Part shown: one piece after another, positions 8,962 to 15,971 of the stretch
Layout of the letters: each line of letters starts with the position of its first letter
How positions within the stretch are numbered: the first letter of the stretch is position 1
Source of the DNA: Candidatus Gastranaerophilales bacterium
Lineage (GTDB): Bacteria > Cyanobacteriota > Vampirovibrionia > Gastranaerophilales > Gastranaerophilaceae
DNA: 33,537 bases
Direction of reading: 5' to 3'
Assembly: GCA_024695865.1 (NCBI GenBank)
Contig: JAILHI010000067.1
Span: forward strand, 1 to 33,537
Program-made: the position numbers and the translations under genes
Notes under the pieces: generated by a model
The model's input: only the letters and a program-made list of their open reading frames with translations
Databases searched by the model: none
What the model was told of the DNA's origin: nothing

Positions 8962-10335
8962 ATGTACACTGAAAGCCGAATTTACGATATTATAAACACA
9001 GGATTGTCAAAAGTTCAGGATAAATTATCCTGTCTGACCGAAAACTCATTTTTATTGTCTAATCTCGACAATATTTTGATTATTTTTGTCTGTTTGTCTT
9101 TTGTTGTTTCGATTTTTTGCGGAAATTCGGCAACTGCTCCTTTTTTGTGTCTGACCGCAATTTTTTATATCCTTACTCTTTTTTTTAAAAAAGGTGCGGG
9201 TATCAAATTAAATACAAGTTCGTTATTTTTGTTATTGTATTTTGTTACTGCGATAATCAGTACAATTAACTCTACAATGCCTAAACAGAGTGTTATAGGG
9301 CTATCAAAAACAATTCTCTATCTGTTGTTTTTTTGCGGGGTAATGCAGTATTTCAGGCTGAACAGAAATAAAATCATTATCGCTTCCTCTCTTATTGCCG
9401 TATGTGTTTCGTTTGAAACAATAGTTGCTTTTTTGCAGAATTACTTTGATGTGTTAAGTGCGGCGACATGGCAGGATACGACAAACCTCAATCCCGAATT
9501 GGTGCTTACAAGAGTATATGGTACTTTAAAACCATCTAACCCCAATTTACTCGGCGGATATTTTATTGTCGCCGTACCTTTTTTGTGGATGTTCACGGCG
9601 TTGAGTTTTGCTGACGGTAAAAAACTTTTATCCGCCGTCGGTTTGCTTTTTTCCGTTCTTTCCGTCGGGGCAATCTTTATGACGGGCTGCAGAGGCGCTT
9701 ATATGGCATTATTTGTTATGCTTGTGGTGTTGGCTTTTGCTTTTCTGCAAATTTGCAAAGTTCATTATAAAAATATCTATGATTTTATAAATACGAAAAA
9801 ATATGTAATATTAGGCGCAATTGCATCTGTCGGCGTTGCCCTTATGATATGCGTTCCTAAAATTTCTCACAGAATTTTATCTATTTTTGCAATGAGAAAT
9901 GACAGTTCGACATCGTTCAGAATGAATGTTTATAATTCTTCGATTCAGATGTTTCAGGATAATTTTTTAATGGGTATCGGCTGCGGAAATAAAGTTTTCA
10001 GAGAAATCTACGGACTTTATATGCTCTCGGGTTTTGATGCTTTGAGCGCCTATTCCGTTTTTCTTGAAACTGCCGTTGAAAGCGGTATTTTCGCTTTGAT
10101 ATTTTATATTCTGTTTTTGTTTTTCCTCATTAAGCATGCTGTTCAAAAATTTTACGGCAGTTCAGACCTTAAAGAAAAAATTATTTTAACCATGTGCGTA
10201 ACCGCAGTTTGCGGTGTTATTGTGCATGGTTTTGTGGATACGGTTTATTTCAGACCCCAGATACAACTTGTTTTCTGGCTCGCCGTTGCTATGATTTATT
10301 CGTATTCCGATGAACTTGAAAAACAAAAAAACTGA
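8962..10335 (+). CDS. O-antigen ligase/IctB-family membrane protein
   Basis: A 457-residue protein with about 11-12 hydrophobic segments and the central extracytoplasmic loop of Wzy_C/O-antigen ligase proteins. Shared signatures with the cyanobacterial IctB branch include YGTLKPSNPNLLGGY, the TGCRGAYMAL turn, and RNDSSTSFRMNVYNSS leading to FLMGIGCGNKVFREIYG. Family members join polymerised O-antigen to lipid A-core (WaaL) or polymerise glycans; IctB was first named as a bicarbonate transporter component, a role now doubted for many homologues. The rfaE1 gene in the same operon supports the LPS reading. The start ATG 8962 lies 6 bases after the DUF4330-like stop with no strong Shine-Dalgarno, suggesting coupling. 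A ligase or polymerase choice cannot be made from sequence alone. Confidence 0.85.
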   Translation: MYTESRIYDIINTGLSKVQDKLSCLTENSFLLSNLDNILIIFVCLSFVVSIFCGNSATAPFLCLTAIFYILTLFFKKGAGIKLNTSSLFLLLYFVTAIISTINSTMPKQSVIGLSKTILYLLFFCGVMQYFRLNRNKIIIASSLIAVCVSFETIVAFLQNYFDVLSAATWQDTTNLNPELVLTRVYGTLKPSNPNLLGGYFIVAVPFLWMFTALSFADGKKLLSAVGLLFSVLSVGAIFMTGCRGAYMALFVMLVVLAFAFLQICKVHYKNIYDFINTKKYVILGAIASVGVALMICVPKISHRILSIFAMRNDSSTSFRMNVYNSSIQMFQDNFLMGIGCGNKVFREIYGLYMLSGFDALSAYSVFLETAVESGIFALIFYILFLFFLIKHAVQKFYGSSDLKEKIILTMCVTAVCGVIVHGFVDTVYFRPQIQLVFWLAVAMIYSYSDELEKQKN

Positions 10336-10405
10336 TACTAAAAATTTTTATATGATAAAATAATAAAGAATTTGAAAAGACAATTTAAAATAAGGAAATA
10401 ATAAA

Positions 10406-11782
10406 ATGGTTGAAATGGCAAAAAGACAAAGACCTCAGGAACAAGATCCGAATATAAGAAGAACAAATTTTGATGCCGTAGAAAGTAATCTGACGGCAGA
10501 ACAGGTAAAAGCAGAAGCAGGAAGATGTCTGCATTGCAAAAACGCAAGATGCGTAACGGGCTGTCCTGTTAATATTAATATCCCCGAATTTATCGCCGCA
10601 ATTAAAAATGATGAACTTGAAAAAGCGGGCGATATTATCAGAGCGACAAGTTTTTTGCCCTCTGTATGCGGCAGAGTTTGTCCTCAGGAAAGACAATGCG
10701 AGGGCAAATGTGTTCTCGGCATCAAGAGTGAACCTATTGCAATCGGCGCATTAGAAAGATATGTCGGTGATAATACTGAAGCCAAGTCCGAAGTTGCGTC
10801 TGAATCAGGCAAAAAAGTCGCAATCATAGGCTCCGGCTGTGCAGGTATCACGGCTGCAGCGGATTTGAGAAAAGCAGGTCATAAAGTTGTAGTATTTGAA
10901 GCGCTTCATAAACTCGGCGGCGTTTTGAGATACGGTATTCCGCCGTTCAGACTTCCCCGTAAATTTTTAGACAGAGAAATCGATTCTCTCAAAAAATTAG
11001 GTGTTGAATTTAAAACAAACGTTGTTGTCGGAAAATCAATTACAATTCAGCAACTTAAAGATGACGGCTTTGATGCAATATTTATCTGCTCGGGTGCAGG
11101 ACTTCCCAAAATGCTCAATATAAAAGGTGAAAATTTAAACGGTGTTTATTCCGCAAACGAATTTTTGACAAGAGTTAACCTTATGGGTGCTAACCTTGAA
11201 GAAAATCCGACCCCTTTAAAAACGGGTAAAAGAGCAATTATCGTCGGCGGCGGAAACGTTGCTATGGACGCCGCAAGAGTCGCTGTCAGAGTCGGTTTTG
11301 AAAGTGTCAAAATCGTTTACAGAAGAACGGAAGCCGAACTTCCCGCAAGACTCGAAGAAATCAGACATGCCAAAGAAGAAGGTGTTGTTTTCCAATTCCT
11401 GCACAACCCCGTTGAATTAATCGGCGAAAACGGTTTTGTTAAAACGGCTAAACTTGAAATTATGGAACTCGGCGAGCCTGATGAATCTGGCAGAAGAAGC
11501 CCCGTTCCGACAGGAAAGTATGTTGATGAAGAAGTTGATACTTTCATTGTTGCACTGGGTACGGGCCCGAACCCGATTATTCAGTCCTCGGCAATCGCTG
11601 ACGGTTTAAATCTTGAAACGGACAGAAAAGGTTATATTGTTATCAATTCCGAAACAGGTCTGACAACCGTTGAGTCTGTATATGCGGGCGGTGATGTTGC
11701 ACCTGTCGGCACTTCAAATGCAATCAATGCAATGGGTGCGGGTAAACGTGCCGCTGCCGCTATCAATGAAATGCTGAAATAA
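10406..11782 (+). CDS. gltA: NADPH-dependent glutamate synthase small subunit-type flavoprotein (GltA/GltD family)
   Basis: A 458-residue FeS flavoprotein. The N-terminal Fer4-type domain holds C41-C44-C49-C53 and C88-C92-C98-C102, enough for two [4Fe-4S] clusters. The FAD-binding loop GSGCAGITAAADL is at about 142-154 and the NADPH loop VGGGNVAMDAARVA at about 280. Length and order match the monomeric GltA type (about 460 residues), the GltD beta subunit and NfnB, which are hard to separate. No gltB large subunit or nfnA lies beside it, so the glutamate synthase role is not secured by context; an electron-transfer role feeding another dehydrogenase is the main alternative. AAGGA (10392-10396) lies 9 bases before the ATG. 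A terminator is found downstream at 12019-12044, beyond a MITE-like element. Confidence 0.88.
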   Translation: MVEMAKRQRPQEQDPNIRRTNFDAVESNLTAEQVKAEAGRCLHCKNARCVTGCPVNINIPEFIAAIKNDELEKAGDIIRATSFLPSVCGRVCPQERQCEGKCVLGIKSEPIAIGALERYVGDNTEAKSEVASESGKKVAIIGSGCAGITAAADLRKAGHKVVVFEALHKLGGVLRYGIPPFRLPRKFLDREIDSLKKLGVEFKTNVVVGKSITIQQLKDDGFDAIFICSGAGLPKMLNIKGENLNGVYSANEFLTRVNLMGANLEENPTPLKTGKRAIIVGGGNVAMDAARVAVRVGFESVKIVYRRTEAELPARLEEIRHAKEEGVVFQFLHNPVELIGENGFVKTAKLEIMELGEPDESGRRSPVPTGKYVDEEVDTFIVALGTGPNPIIQSSAIADGLNLETDRKGYIVINSETGLTTVESVYAGGDVAPVGTSNAINAMGAGKRAAAAINEMLK

Positions 11783-11817
11783 TTCGGAATTGTATTTTCA
11801 GTCAGATAATAAATAAT

Positions 11818-11979
11818 GGCTGTAAAAATATCTGTTTCTGATACTGCATACCTGTTTTGTTAATTGCAACCCGCAGCGTCGTAACTCCTCGCTTTGCTCG
11901 TCAGACAGACTCCGCTTTGTTGTTGTTTCAATAAACAAACCTACGGTATTTCGTATATGAAACTCTTATTTTTACAGCC
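11818..11979. repeat. MITE-like inverted-repeat element, 162 bp
   Basis: The ends are a perfect 13-base inverted repeat, GGCTGTAAAAATA at 11818-11830 and its complement at 11967-11979. Pairing continues imperfectly inwards for about 50 bases per arm (shared blocks GTTTC, ATACC, TTGTT-ATTG). The core (about 11866-11925) is more GC-rich than the flanks and contains two related stretches, CTCCTCGCTTTG and CTCCGCTTTG. It encodes nothing. No target-site duplication is obvious. It could be a non-autonomous mobile element or an interspersed extragenic palindrome. Confidence 0.55.
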
Positions 11980-12018
11980 CTTTTCTAATTGAATTTTATT
12001 TTTAAAATGTTAAATTTC

Positions 12019-12044
12019 AGCCCGTTCAAACGGGCTTTATTTGT
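12019..12044 (+). terminator. Rho-independent terminator after gltA
   Basis: AGCCCGT and ACGGGCT form a 7-bp GC-rich stem with a four-base loop (12019-12036), followed by TTATTTG. The T-rich side is on the + strand, so it ends the gltA transcript coming through the repeat element. Confidence 0.8.
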
Positions 12045-12060
12045 AAGTTTCTTTAACTAT

Positions 12061-12089
12061 TTGACACCATAACCATGATAAGATATTAA
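12061..12089 (+). promoter_or_regulatory. Sigma-70-type promoter of the small secreted protein/tsaD unit
   Basis: A perfect -35 TTGACA (12061-12066) is followed after 17 bases by TATTAA (12084-12089, 4 of 6 matches). The inverted repeat TGATAAG (12076-12082) / CTTATCA (12101-12107) spans the -10 and start site and could be an operator or leader hairpin. It lies just after the gltA terminator, as expected for a new transcription unit. Confidence 0.65.
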
Positions 12090-12120
12090 TTAATCATAAA
12101 CTTATCAGATAGGAGAAGTT

Positions 12121-12447
12121 ATGAAAAAAGTTTTAGTTGCTTTATTTATATTGGCAGGTTCTGCCTGTGTATATGCCGATGTTATTAATCCGCATATTTC
12201 CCCCGAAGAATATCAGTCGTTAAGAAAACTAAGACAGGAAAGTTATAAAATCAGACAAAGACAAAATTATATCAAGAATATCTGCGGAATAAAAAAAGAC
12301 GGCACTGTTCTTGATAAGAAAACAATTAACAACTGTAAAGCCGATATCAAAAAAGAATTTGATGCTACAATTAAACTTGTTGAACAAATTGCAAACGAGA
12401 ACAAAAAAAATGCCAAACAAGAAACTGCTAACGCCGCTGAGCAATAA
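12121..12447 (+). CDS. Small exported alpha-helical protein of unknown function
   Basis: A 108-residue protein I do not recognise. It begins with a signal peptide (MKKVLVALFILAGSACVYA) with a VYA signal-peptidase I site before Asp20. A Cys at position 16 has only a poor lipobox (GSAC), so a lipoprotein is less likely. The mature part is highly charged and helical (SPEEYQSLRKLRQESYKIRQRQ, interrupted by a short loop with Cys54 and Cys66-equivalents near ICGIK and NNCKAD), suggesting a small periplasmic helical protein, perhaps with one disulfide. AGGAG lies 5 bases from the start and a strong promoter is upstream. Its last 38 bases overlap the start of tsaD in another frame, an unusual partner for a housekeeping tRNA-modification gene. 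Confidence 0.8.
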   Translation: MKKVLVALFILAGSACVYADVINPHISPEEYQSLRKLRQESYKIRQRQNYIKNICGIKKDGTVLDKKTINNCKADIKKEFDATIKLVEQIANENKKNAKQETANAAEQ

Positions 12448-13453
12448 AGAAATTGTTATTAATTCCGAAAACGATGCCGTAATTCTGGCGCTTGAATCAA
12501 GTTGTGATGAAACTGCCTGTGCCATTGTCAAAAACGGTCGTGAGGTTTTGGCAAACATTGTTGCTTCTCAGATTAAAACTCACATGCAGTTTGGCGGTGT
12601 TGTTCCGGAAGTTGCCGCAAGAGAACATCTTGAAGCGGTAAACGAGGTTATTTCCAAAGCCTTTGATGAGGCAAAGGTTTCACCCGATGAAATTACCGCC
12701 GTTGCATCTACCGTCGGCCCGGGACTTGTAGGCTCTTTGCTTGTCGGTATGAATGCGGCAAAAACACTTTCTGTTGTTTATGATAAGCCCTTTATTGGTG
12801 TTAATCACCTTAATGCTCATGTCTGCGCAAATTACATTGATACGGATTTGAAACCGCCTTTTATTGCTTTGCTGGTAAGCGGCGGTCATACGCAGATTAT
12901 AAGAGTTAATGATTATTCTGACAGTGTTATTTTGGGTGAAACGATTGATGATGCGGCGGGCGAGGCTTTTGATAAGGTTGCAAGACTTCTCGGGTTGGCA
13001 TATCCGGGCGGGCCTAATCTTGATAAAATGGCAGATAAAGGTAATCCGCACGCTTATAAATTTACAAAAGCAAAAACCGATGAGTTTGATTTCAGTTTTT
13101 CGGGTCTGAAAACTGCCGTGCTTCAACTTACAAAAAAATTATCCGCAGAAAATCCCGACTACCCGAAAGAAGATGTTGCCGCAAGTTTCAGAGAAAATAT
13201 AACTTCCGTTTTGGCTGAAAAGACCTTAAAAGCCGCTCAAAAATTCGGTGTTAAACAGATTGTTCTTGCGGGCGGTGTTGCCGCAAATTCTGAAATCAGA
13301 AGAAAAATTAAAGGCTTTGAAAATCAAGGCTATAAAATCTATATTCCCGCTATGAAATACTGCACGGATAATGCGGCGATGATTGGTGCCTGTGCATATT
13401 TCCACGATAACGTTTTCACCGATTTATCCACGGAAGTTTTTTCAAGAGCCTGA
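12410..13453 (+). CDS. tsaD: tRNA N6-adenosine threonylcarbamoyltransferase TsaD
   Basis: TsaD transfers the threonylcarbamoyl group to A37 of ANN-decoding tRNAs, working in the cytoplasm with TsaB and TsaE. It is an ASKHA-fold metalloenzyme. The N-terminal phosphate loop region reads ILALESSCDETACAIV (25-40), the metal ligands are H133 and H137 in NHLNAHVCA, and D320 in YCTDNAAMIG. Further signatures are VSGGHTQI, DDAAGEAFDKVARLLGL, FSGLKTAV and LAGGVAANSEIRRKI. The open frame extends to 12311, but ATG 12410 gives 347 residues, the normal length, with only a short extra N-terminal stretch. GAGA at 12397-12400 is a weak ribosome-binding site. The start lies inside the preceding gene, so translational coupling is likely. 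Confidence 0.95.
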   Translation: MPNKKLLTPLSNKEIVINSENDAVILALESSCDETACAIVKNGREVLANIVASQIKTHMQFGGVVPEVAAREHLEAVNEVISKAFDEAKVSPDEITAVASTVGPGLVGSLLVGMNAAKTLSVVYDKPFIGVNHLNAHVCANYIDTDLKPPFIALLVSGGHTQIIRVNDYSDSVILGETIDDAAGEAFDKVARLLGLAYPGGPNLDKMADKGNPHAYKFTKAKTDEFDFSFSGLKTAVLQLTKKLSAENPDYPKEDVAASFRENITSVLAEKTLKAAQKFGVKQIVLAGGVAANSEIRRKIKGFENQGYKIYIPAMKYCTDNAAMIGACAYFHDNVFTDLSTEVFSRA

Positions 13454-13471
13454 ACCTGTTTTTTGTAAATA

Positions 13472-13500
13472 TTGTTTATTTTTTTTGTTCGGTTTACAAT
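13472..13500 (+). promoter_or_regulatory. Candidate promoter of the acyl-CoA synthetase gene
   Basis: TTGTTT (13472-13477) and TACAAT (13495-13500, 5 of 6 matches) are spaced by 17 bases in the 80-base gap after tsaD. The -35 is weak, so read-through from tsaD may also contribute. Confidence 0.4.
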
Positions 13501-13533
13501 AAACTTGATGAAAATGTAAAGGCCTTTTTTTGT

Positions 13534-15201
13534 ATGGAAAAAATTAATAATTTGCTGCTTTTTTTGGAAAAGCAAACTACATCTTTTGAAAATAAAAATG
13601 CACTCGGTATGAGTACCTATTTGGGCTGGCGAGAAATTACCTTTAAGGGTTTAAGCGTTCTTGCAAGACGTCTTGGTGCTTATCTTATAGACAGAGGTAT
13701 TCAAAAGGGTGATAAAATATCTATTTTATCGGAATCAAAACCCGAATGGGGTGCAACTTTGTTTGCAGCGATACTTACAGGTGCAACTTTGGTTCCGCTT
13801 GATATTAAATTAACGGAATATGAATTAAATTCAATATTGAGTGATGCGCAGCCCCGAATCTTGATTACTTCAAGTAATTTTCTCGAAAAGGCAAAATTGC
13901 TGAAACAGCAAATTTCCTCTATTGAAGAAGTTATTGTCGTTGATGAAGGCAGTACGGATGCCGATTGTCCGTGTATTTACAATATGCCCGATGTTCCCGA
14001 TAAACGCTGGCGCCACAGAAGCCCGAGCAAAACTGCGTTTATTATTTATACATCAGGCACAACGGGAAAACCCAAAGGTGTCGAAATCACCTATAAAAAT
14101 GCTATGGCGCAGGTTGAGTCTATCGGTGAATGTTTTAAACTCGGTGTTAATGACAGACTTTTGTCGATTTTGCCTATGAACCACCTTTTTGAACTTTCTG
14201 TCGGTTTCCTCTCGTTTTTAAGTCAGGGTACCGCAATTTATTATTCAAAAAGTTTGAAACCGAAAGATTTATTCAGAGTGTTATCTGAAAAGGAAATAAC
14301 CTTTATGGTTGTTGTTCCTGCCTTTTTGAAGTTATTAAAGGCGGACATAGAATCGGGAGTCAATCAACTCGGTGCTTTCGGTAAATTCTTTTTTAATCTG
14401 AAATTTTCGTTAGCACAGATTATTCCGTCTATGAGAGTCAGAAAAATGCTTTTCCCGTCAATACACAGAAAATTCGGCGGAAAATTCAAAGGCTGTATCT
14501 CGGGCGGTGCGCCTCTTGATATCGAAGTCGGCAAATATTTGGAAACTCTCGGCATAGACATTCTTGAGGGTTACGGCTTGTCAGAAGCATCACCTGTTGT
14601 TTCTTTGAATACAAAAGAGGCAAAAAAATTCGGTTCTGTCGGCAGAACTATCCCCGGTGTTGAAGCGAAAATCGACAAAGAAACGGGCGAATTAATGGTT
14701 AAAGGCGATAACGTAATGAAGGGTTATTACAATCACCCCGAACTTACAAGTGAAGTCATTGAGCCTGACGGCTGGCTCCATACGGGCGATATTGCAAAAA
14801 TCGATGAGGACGGCTTTATTTTCATTACGGGTCGTATTAAAAACATGATTGTTTTAAACGGCGGTAAAAAAGTTTTCCCCGAAGAAGTTGAAGCAGTATT
14901 GGAACAAAGCCCTATGTTTCAGGAAATATGCGTTGTCGGAACAAGACGTTCAGGCGGTCAAAAGGACGGTACGGAAGACGTTACGGTTGTTGTTGTTCCC
15001 AAAAAGGAAATCGCTGATGAAATCACTGATGATGCCGAATTATTAAAGAAAGTCAGGGCGGAAGTAAAAGAGTATTCGCAGAGATTATCTCAGTTTAAAC
15101 GTCCGACTAACGTAGTCATAAGCCGAGAACTTTTGCCTCGTACTGCGACCAGCAAAATCAAGAGAAAAGAAGTTAAAAAAATTGCAGAAAAAACAAATTA
15201 A
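13534..15201 (+). CDS. Long-chain acyl-CoA/acyl-ACP synthetase (AMP-binding family)
   Basis: A 555-residue adenylate-forming enzyme that activates fatty acids through an acyl-AMP. The P-loop-like motif YTSGTTGKPKG is at 172-182, the adenine/acyl motif GYGLSEASPV at about 346-355, and the long-chain fatty-acid signature DGWLHTGDIAKIDEDG at about 412-427 continues into FITGRIKNMIVLNGGKKV, the hinge before the mobile C-terminal domain. The conserved C-terminal Lys lies in TATSKIKRKE. It is shorter than the roughly 650-residue cyanobacterial Aas enzymes and has no long N-terminal extension. CoA or ACP as acceptor cannot be decided; in an organism with cyanobacterial affinities acyl-ACP synthetase is a real option. 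AAAGG lies about 11 bases before the ATG. Confidence 0.9.
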   Translation: MEKINNLLLFLEKQTTSFENKNALGMSTYLGWREITFKGLSVLARRLGAYLIDRGIQKGDKISILSESKPEWGATLFAAILTGATLVPLDIKLTEYELNSILSDAQPRILITSSNFLEKAKLLKQQISSIEEVIVVDEGSTDADCPCIYNMPDVPDKRWRHRSPSKTAFIIYTSGTTGKPKGVEITYKNAMAQVESIGECFKLGVNDRLLSILPMNHLFELSVGFLSFLSQGTAIYYSKSLKPKDLFRVLSEKEITFMVVVPAFLKLLKADIESGVNQLGAFGKFFFNLKFSLAQIIPSMRVRKMLFPSIHRKFGGKFKGCISGGAPLDIEVGKYLETLGIDILEGYGLSEASPVVSLNTKEAKKFGSVGRTIPGVEAKIDKETGELMVKGDNVMKGYYNHPELTSEVIEPDGWLHTGDIAKIDEDGFIFITGRIKNMIVLNGGKKVFPEEVEAVLEQSPMFQEICVVGTRRSGGQKDGTEDVTVVVVPKKEIADEITDDAELLKKVRAEVKEYSQRLSQFKRPTNVVISRELLPRTATSKIKRKEVKKIAEKTN

Positions 15202-15211
15202 TTTAATAAAC

Positions 15212-15241
15212 TTGAAAATATAATTGTCGTTGTGCTACAAT
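15212..15241 (+). promoter_or_regulatory. Extended -10 promoter of the VWA/FHA-like/TonB-C-like operon
   Basis: TTGAAA (15212-15217) is followed after 18 bases by TACAAT (15236-15241) with an immediately preceding TGC, an extended -10. It sits right before the VWA gene and gives the three-gene operon its own start. Confidence 0.65.
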
Positions 15242-15265
15242 TTTAGAAAAAACGGAAATATAACA

Positions 15266-15934
15266 ATGGGTAAAAGATTTATAACATTAGGAATAGTAAT
15301 TTTAATCGCTTCAATAGTAATTAAATCCGCTTATGTCGGTTTTAAATCAATCAAGGTAGATGATTTTCACCCTGCGGCAGTAATTTTTGCTATTGATATT
15401 TCGGCATCGAACCAAAAGGATTTGTATAAACAAAAGAACTTTATCAATGCCTTTTGTAAGGTAATGGACCCTGAAGATCAGGTAAAAATTATATCTATCT
15501 CTCAGGATGCTTTCCTTATCTATGAAGGTTCGCCGCAAAACGCCAGCGGTATCAGAAAATCAATGGATAAATACACTCAACTCGAAGCATCGGCTTGGGG
15601 AACGGGTTACGGTGTTGCGATTAAAAAGGCTATGCAGCATGCGTTAACCATGCAAAGAGAAGGTTATATTCCCGCTGTTGTAATCATCGGTGACCTTGAA
15701 AACGAAGGCGACGTTAAAGGTCAACTGAATTGGAATACGCTGCCCAAAAACATTGCAGCGGTTAAAAAATATTGCCCCGAATTATCAATGTCATTTTTAT
15801 ACGCAGACCCCAAAAAACTTGACTTTGTAAAAGGAAAATTAAATCCTGTTTTGGGTGAAGACAAATTGCTTATTGCAACAGATGAAATGATGGATAAGGC
15901 AAATCGCGGAATTATGTCTGCGATGGGCAGATAA
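15266..15934 (+). CDS. Membrane-anchored von Willebrand factor A-domain protein
   Basis: A 222-residue protein with an N-terminal anchor (about 5-25, positive MGKR side in the cytoplasm) and a VWA/Rossmann domain facing the periplasm. The metal-ion-dependent adhesion site looks intact: DISAS (D44, S46, S48), T113 in WGTGYG and D143 in IIGDLENEGD. VWA domains bind partners through a bound Mg2+ or Mn2+. The open frame runs back to 15224, but ATG 15266 follows GGA by 9 bases and starts directly before the anchor; the upstream codons overlap the promoter region. It is the first gene of an apparent operon with the next two membrane proteins (gaps of 37 and 14 bases). The partner ligand is unknown. 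Confidence 0.85.
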   Translation: MGKRFITLGIVILIASIVIKSAYVGFKSIKVDDFHPAAVIFAIDISASNQKDLYKQKNFINAFCKVMDPEDQVKIISISQDAFLIYEGSPQNASGIRKSMDKYTQLEASAWGTGYGVAIKKAMQHALTMQREGYIPAVVIIGDLENEGDVKGQLNWNTLPKNIAAVKKYCPELSMSFLYADPKKLDFVKGKLNPVLGEDKLLIATDEMMDKANRGIMSAMGR

Positions 15935-15971
15935 GTTTTATACACACAAACAATAGAAAAGGATATTAAAT

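Larger units (their letters stand above)
11783..12120. other. Intergenic region with repeat element, terminator and promoter
   Basis: This 338-base gap has no credible ORF. In order it contains a small palindrome over the gltA stop (AATTC-G-GAATT, 11781-11791), a hairpin-forming element (11818-11979), a rho-independent terminator (12019-12044), a promoter (12061-12089) and a Shine-Dalgarno AGGAG (12111-12115) for the small secreted protein gene. No tRNA or riboswitch was recognised. Confidence 0.8.

Noticed and set aside
12311-12409. Longer N-terminus of tsaD (to 12311)
   Set aside because: TsaD proteins begin shortly before ILALESSCDET. The extra 33 residues lie wholly inside the preceding gene and do not look conserved.
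12680-13126. Reverse-strand ORF of 148 codons within tsaD
   Set aside because: It is antisense to a fully conserved tsaD coding region and has no homologue-like motifs.
15224-15265. TTG start upstream of the VWA gene
   Set aside because: It would lie within the extended -10 promoter; ATG 15266 with a GGA site directly precedes the membrane anchor.
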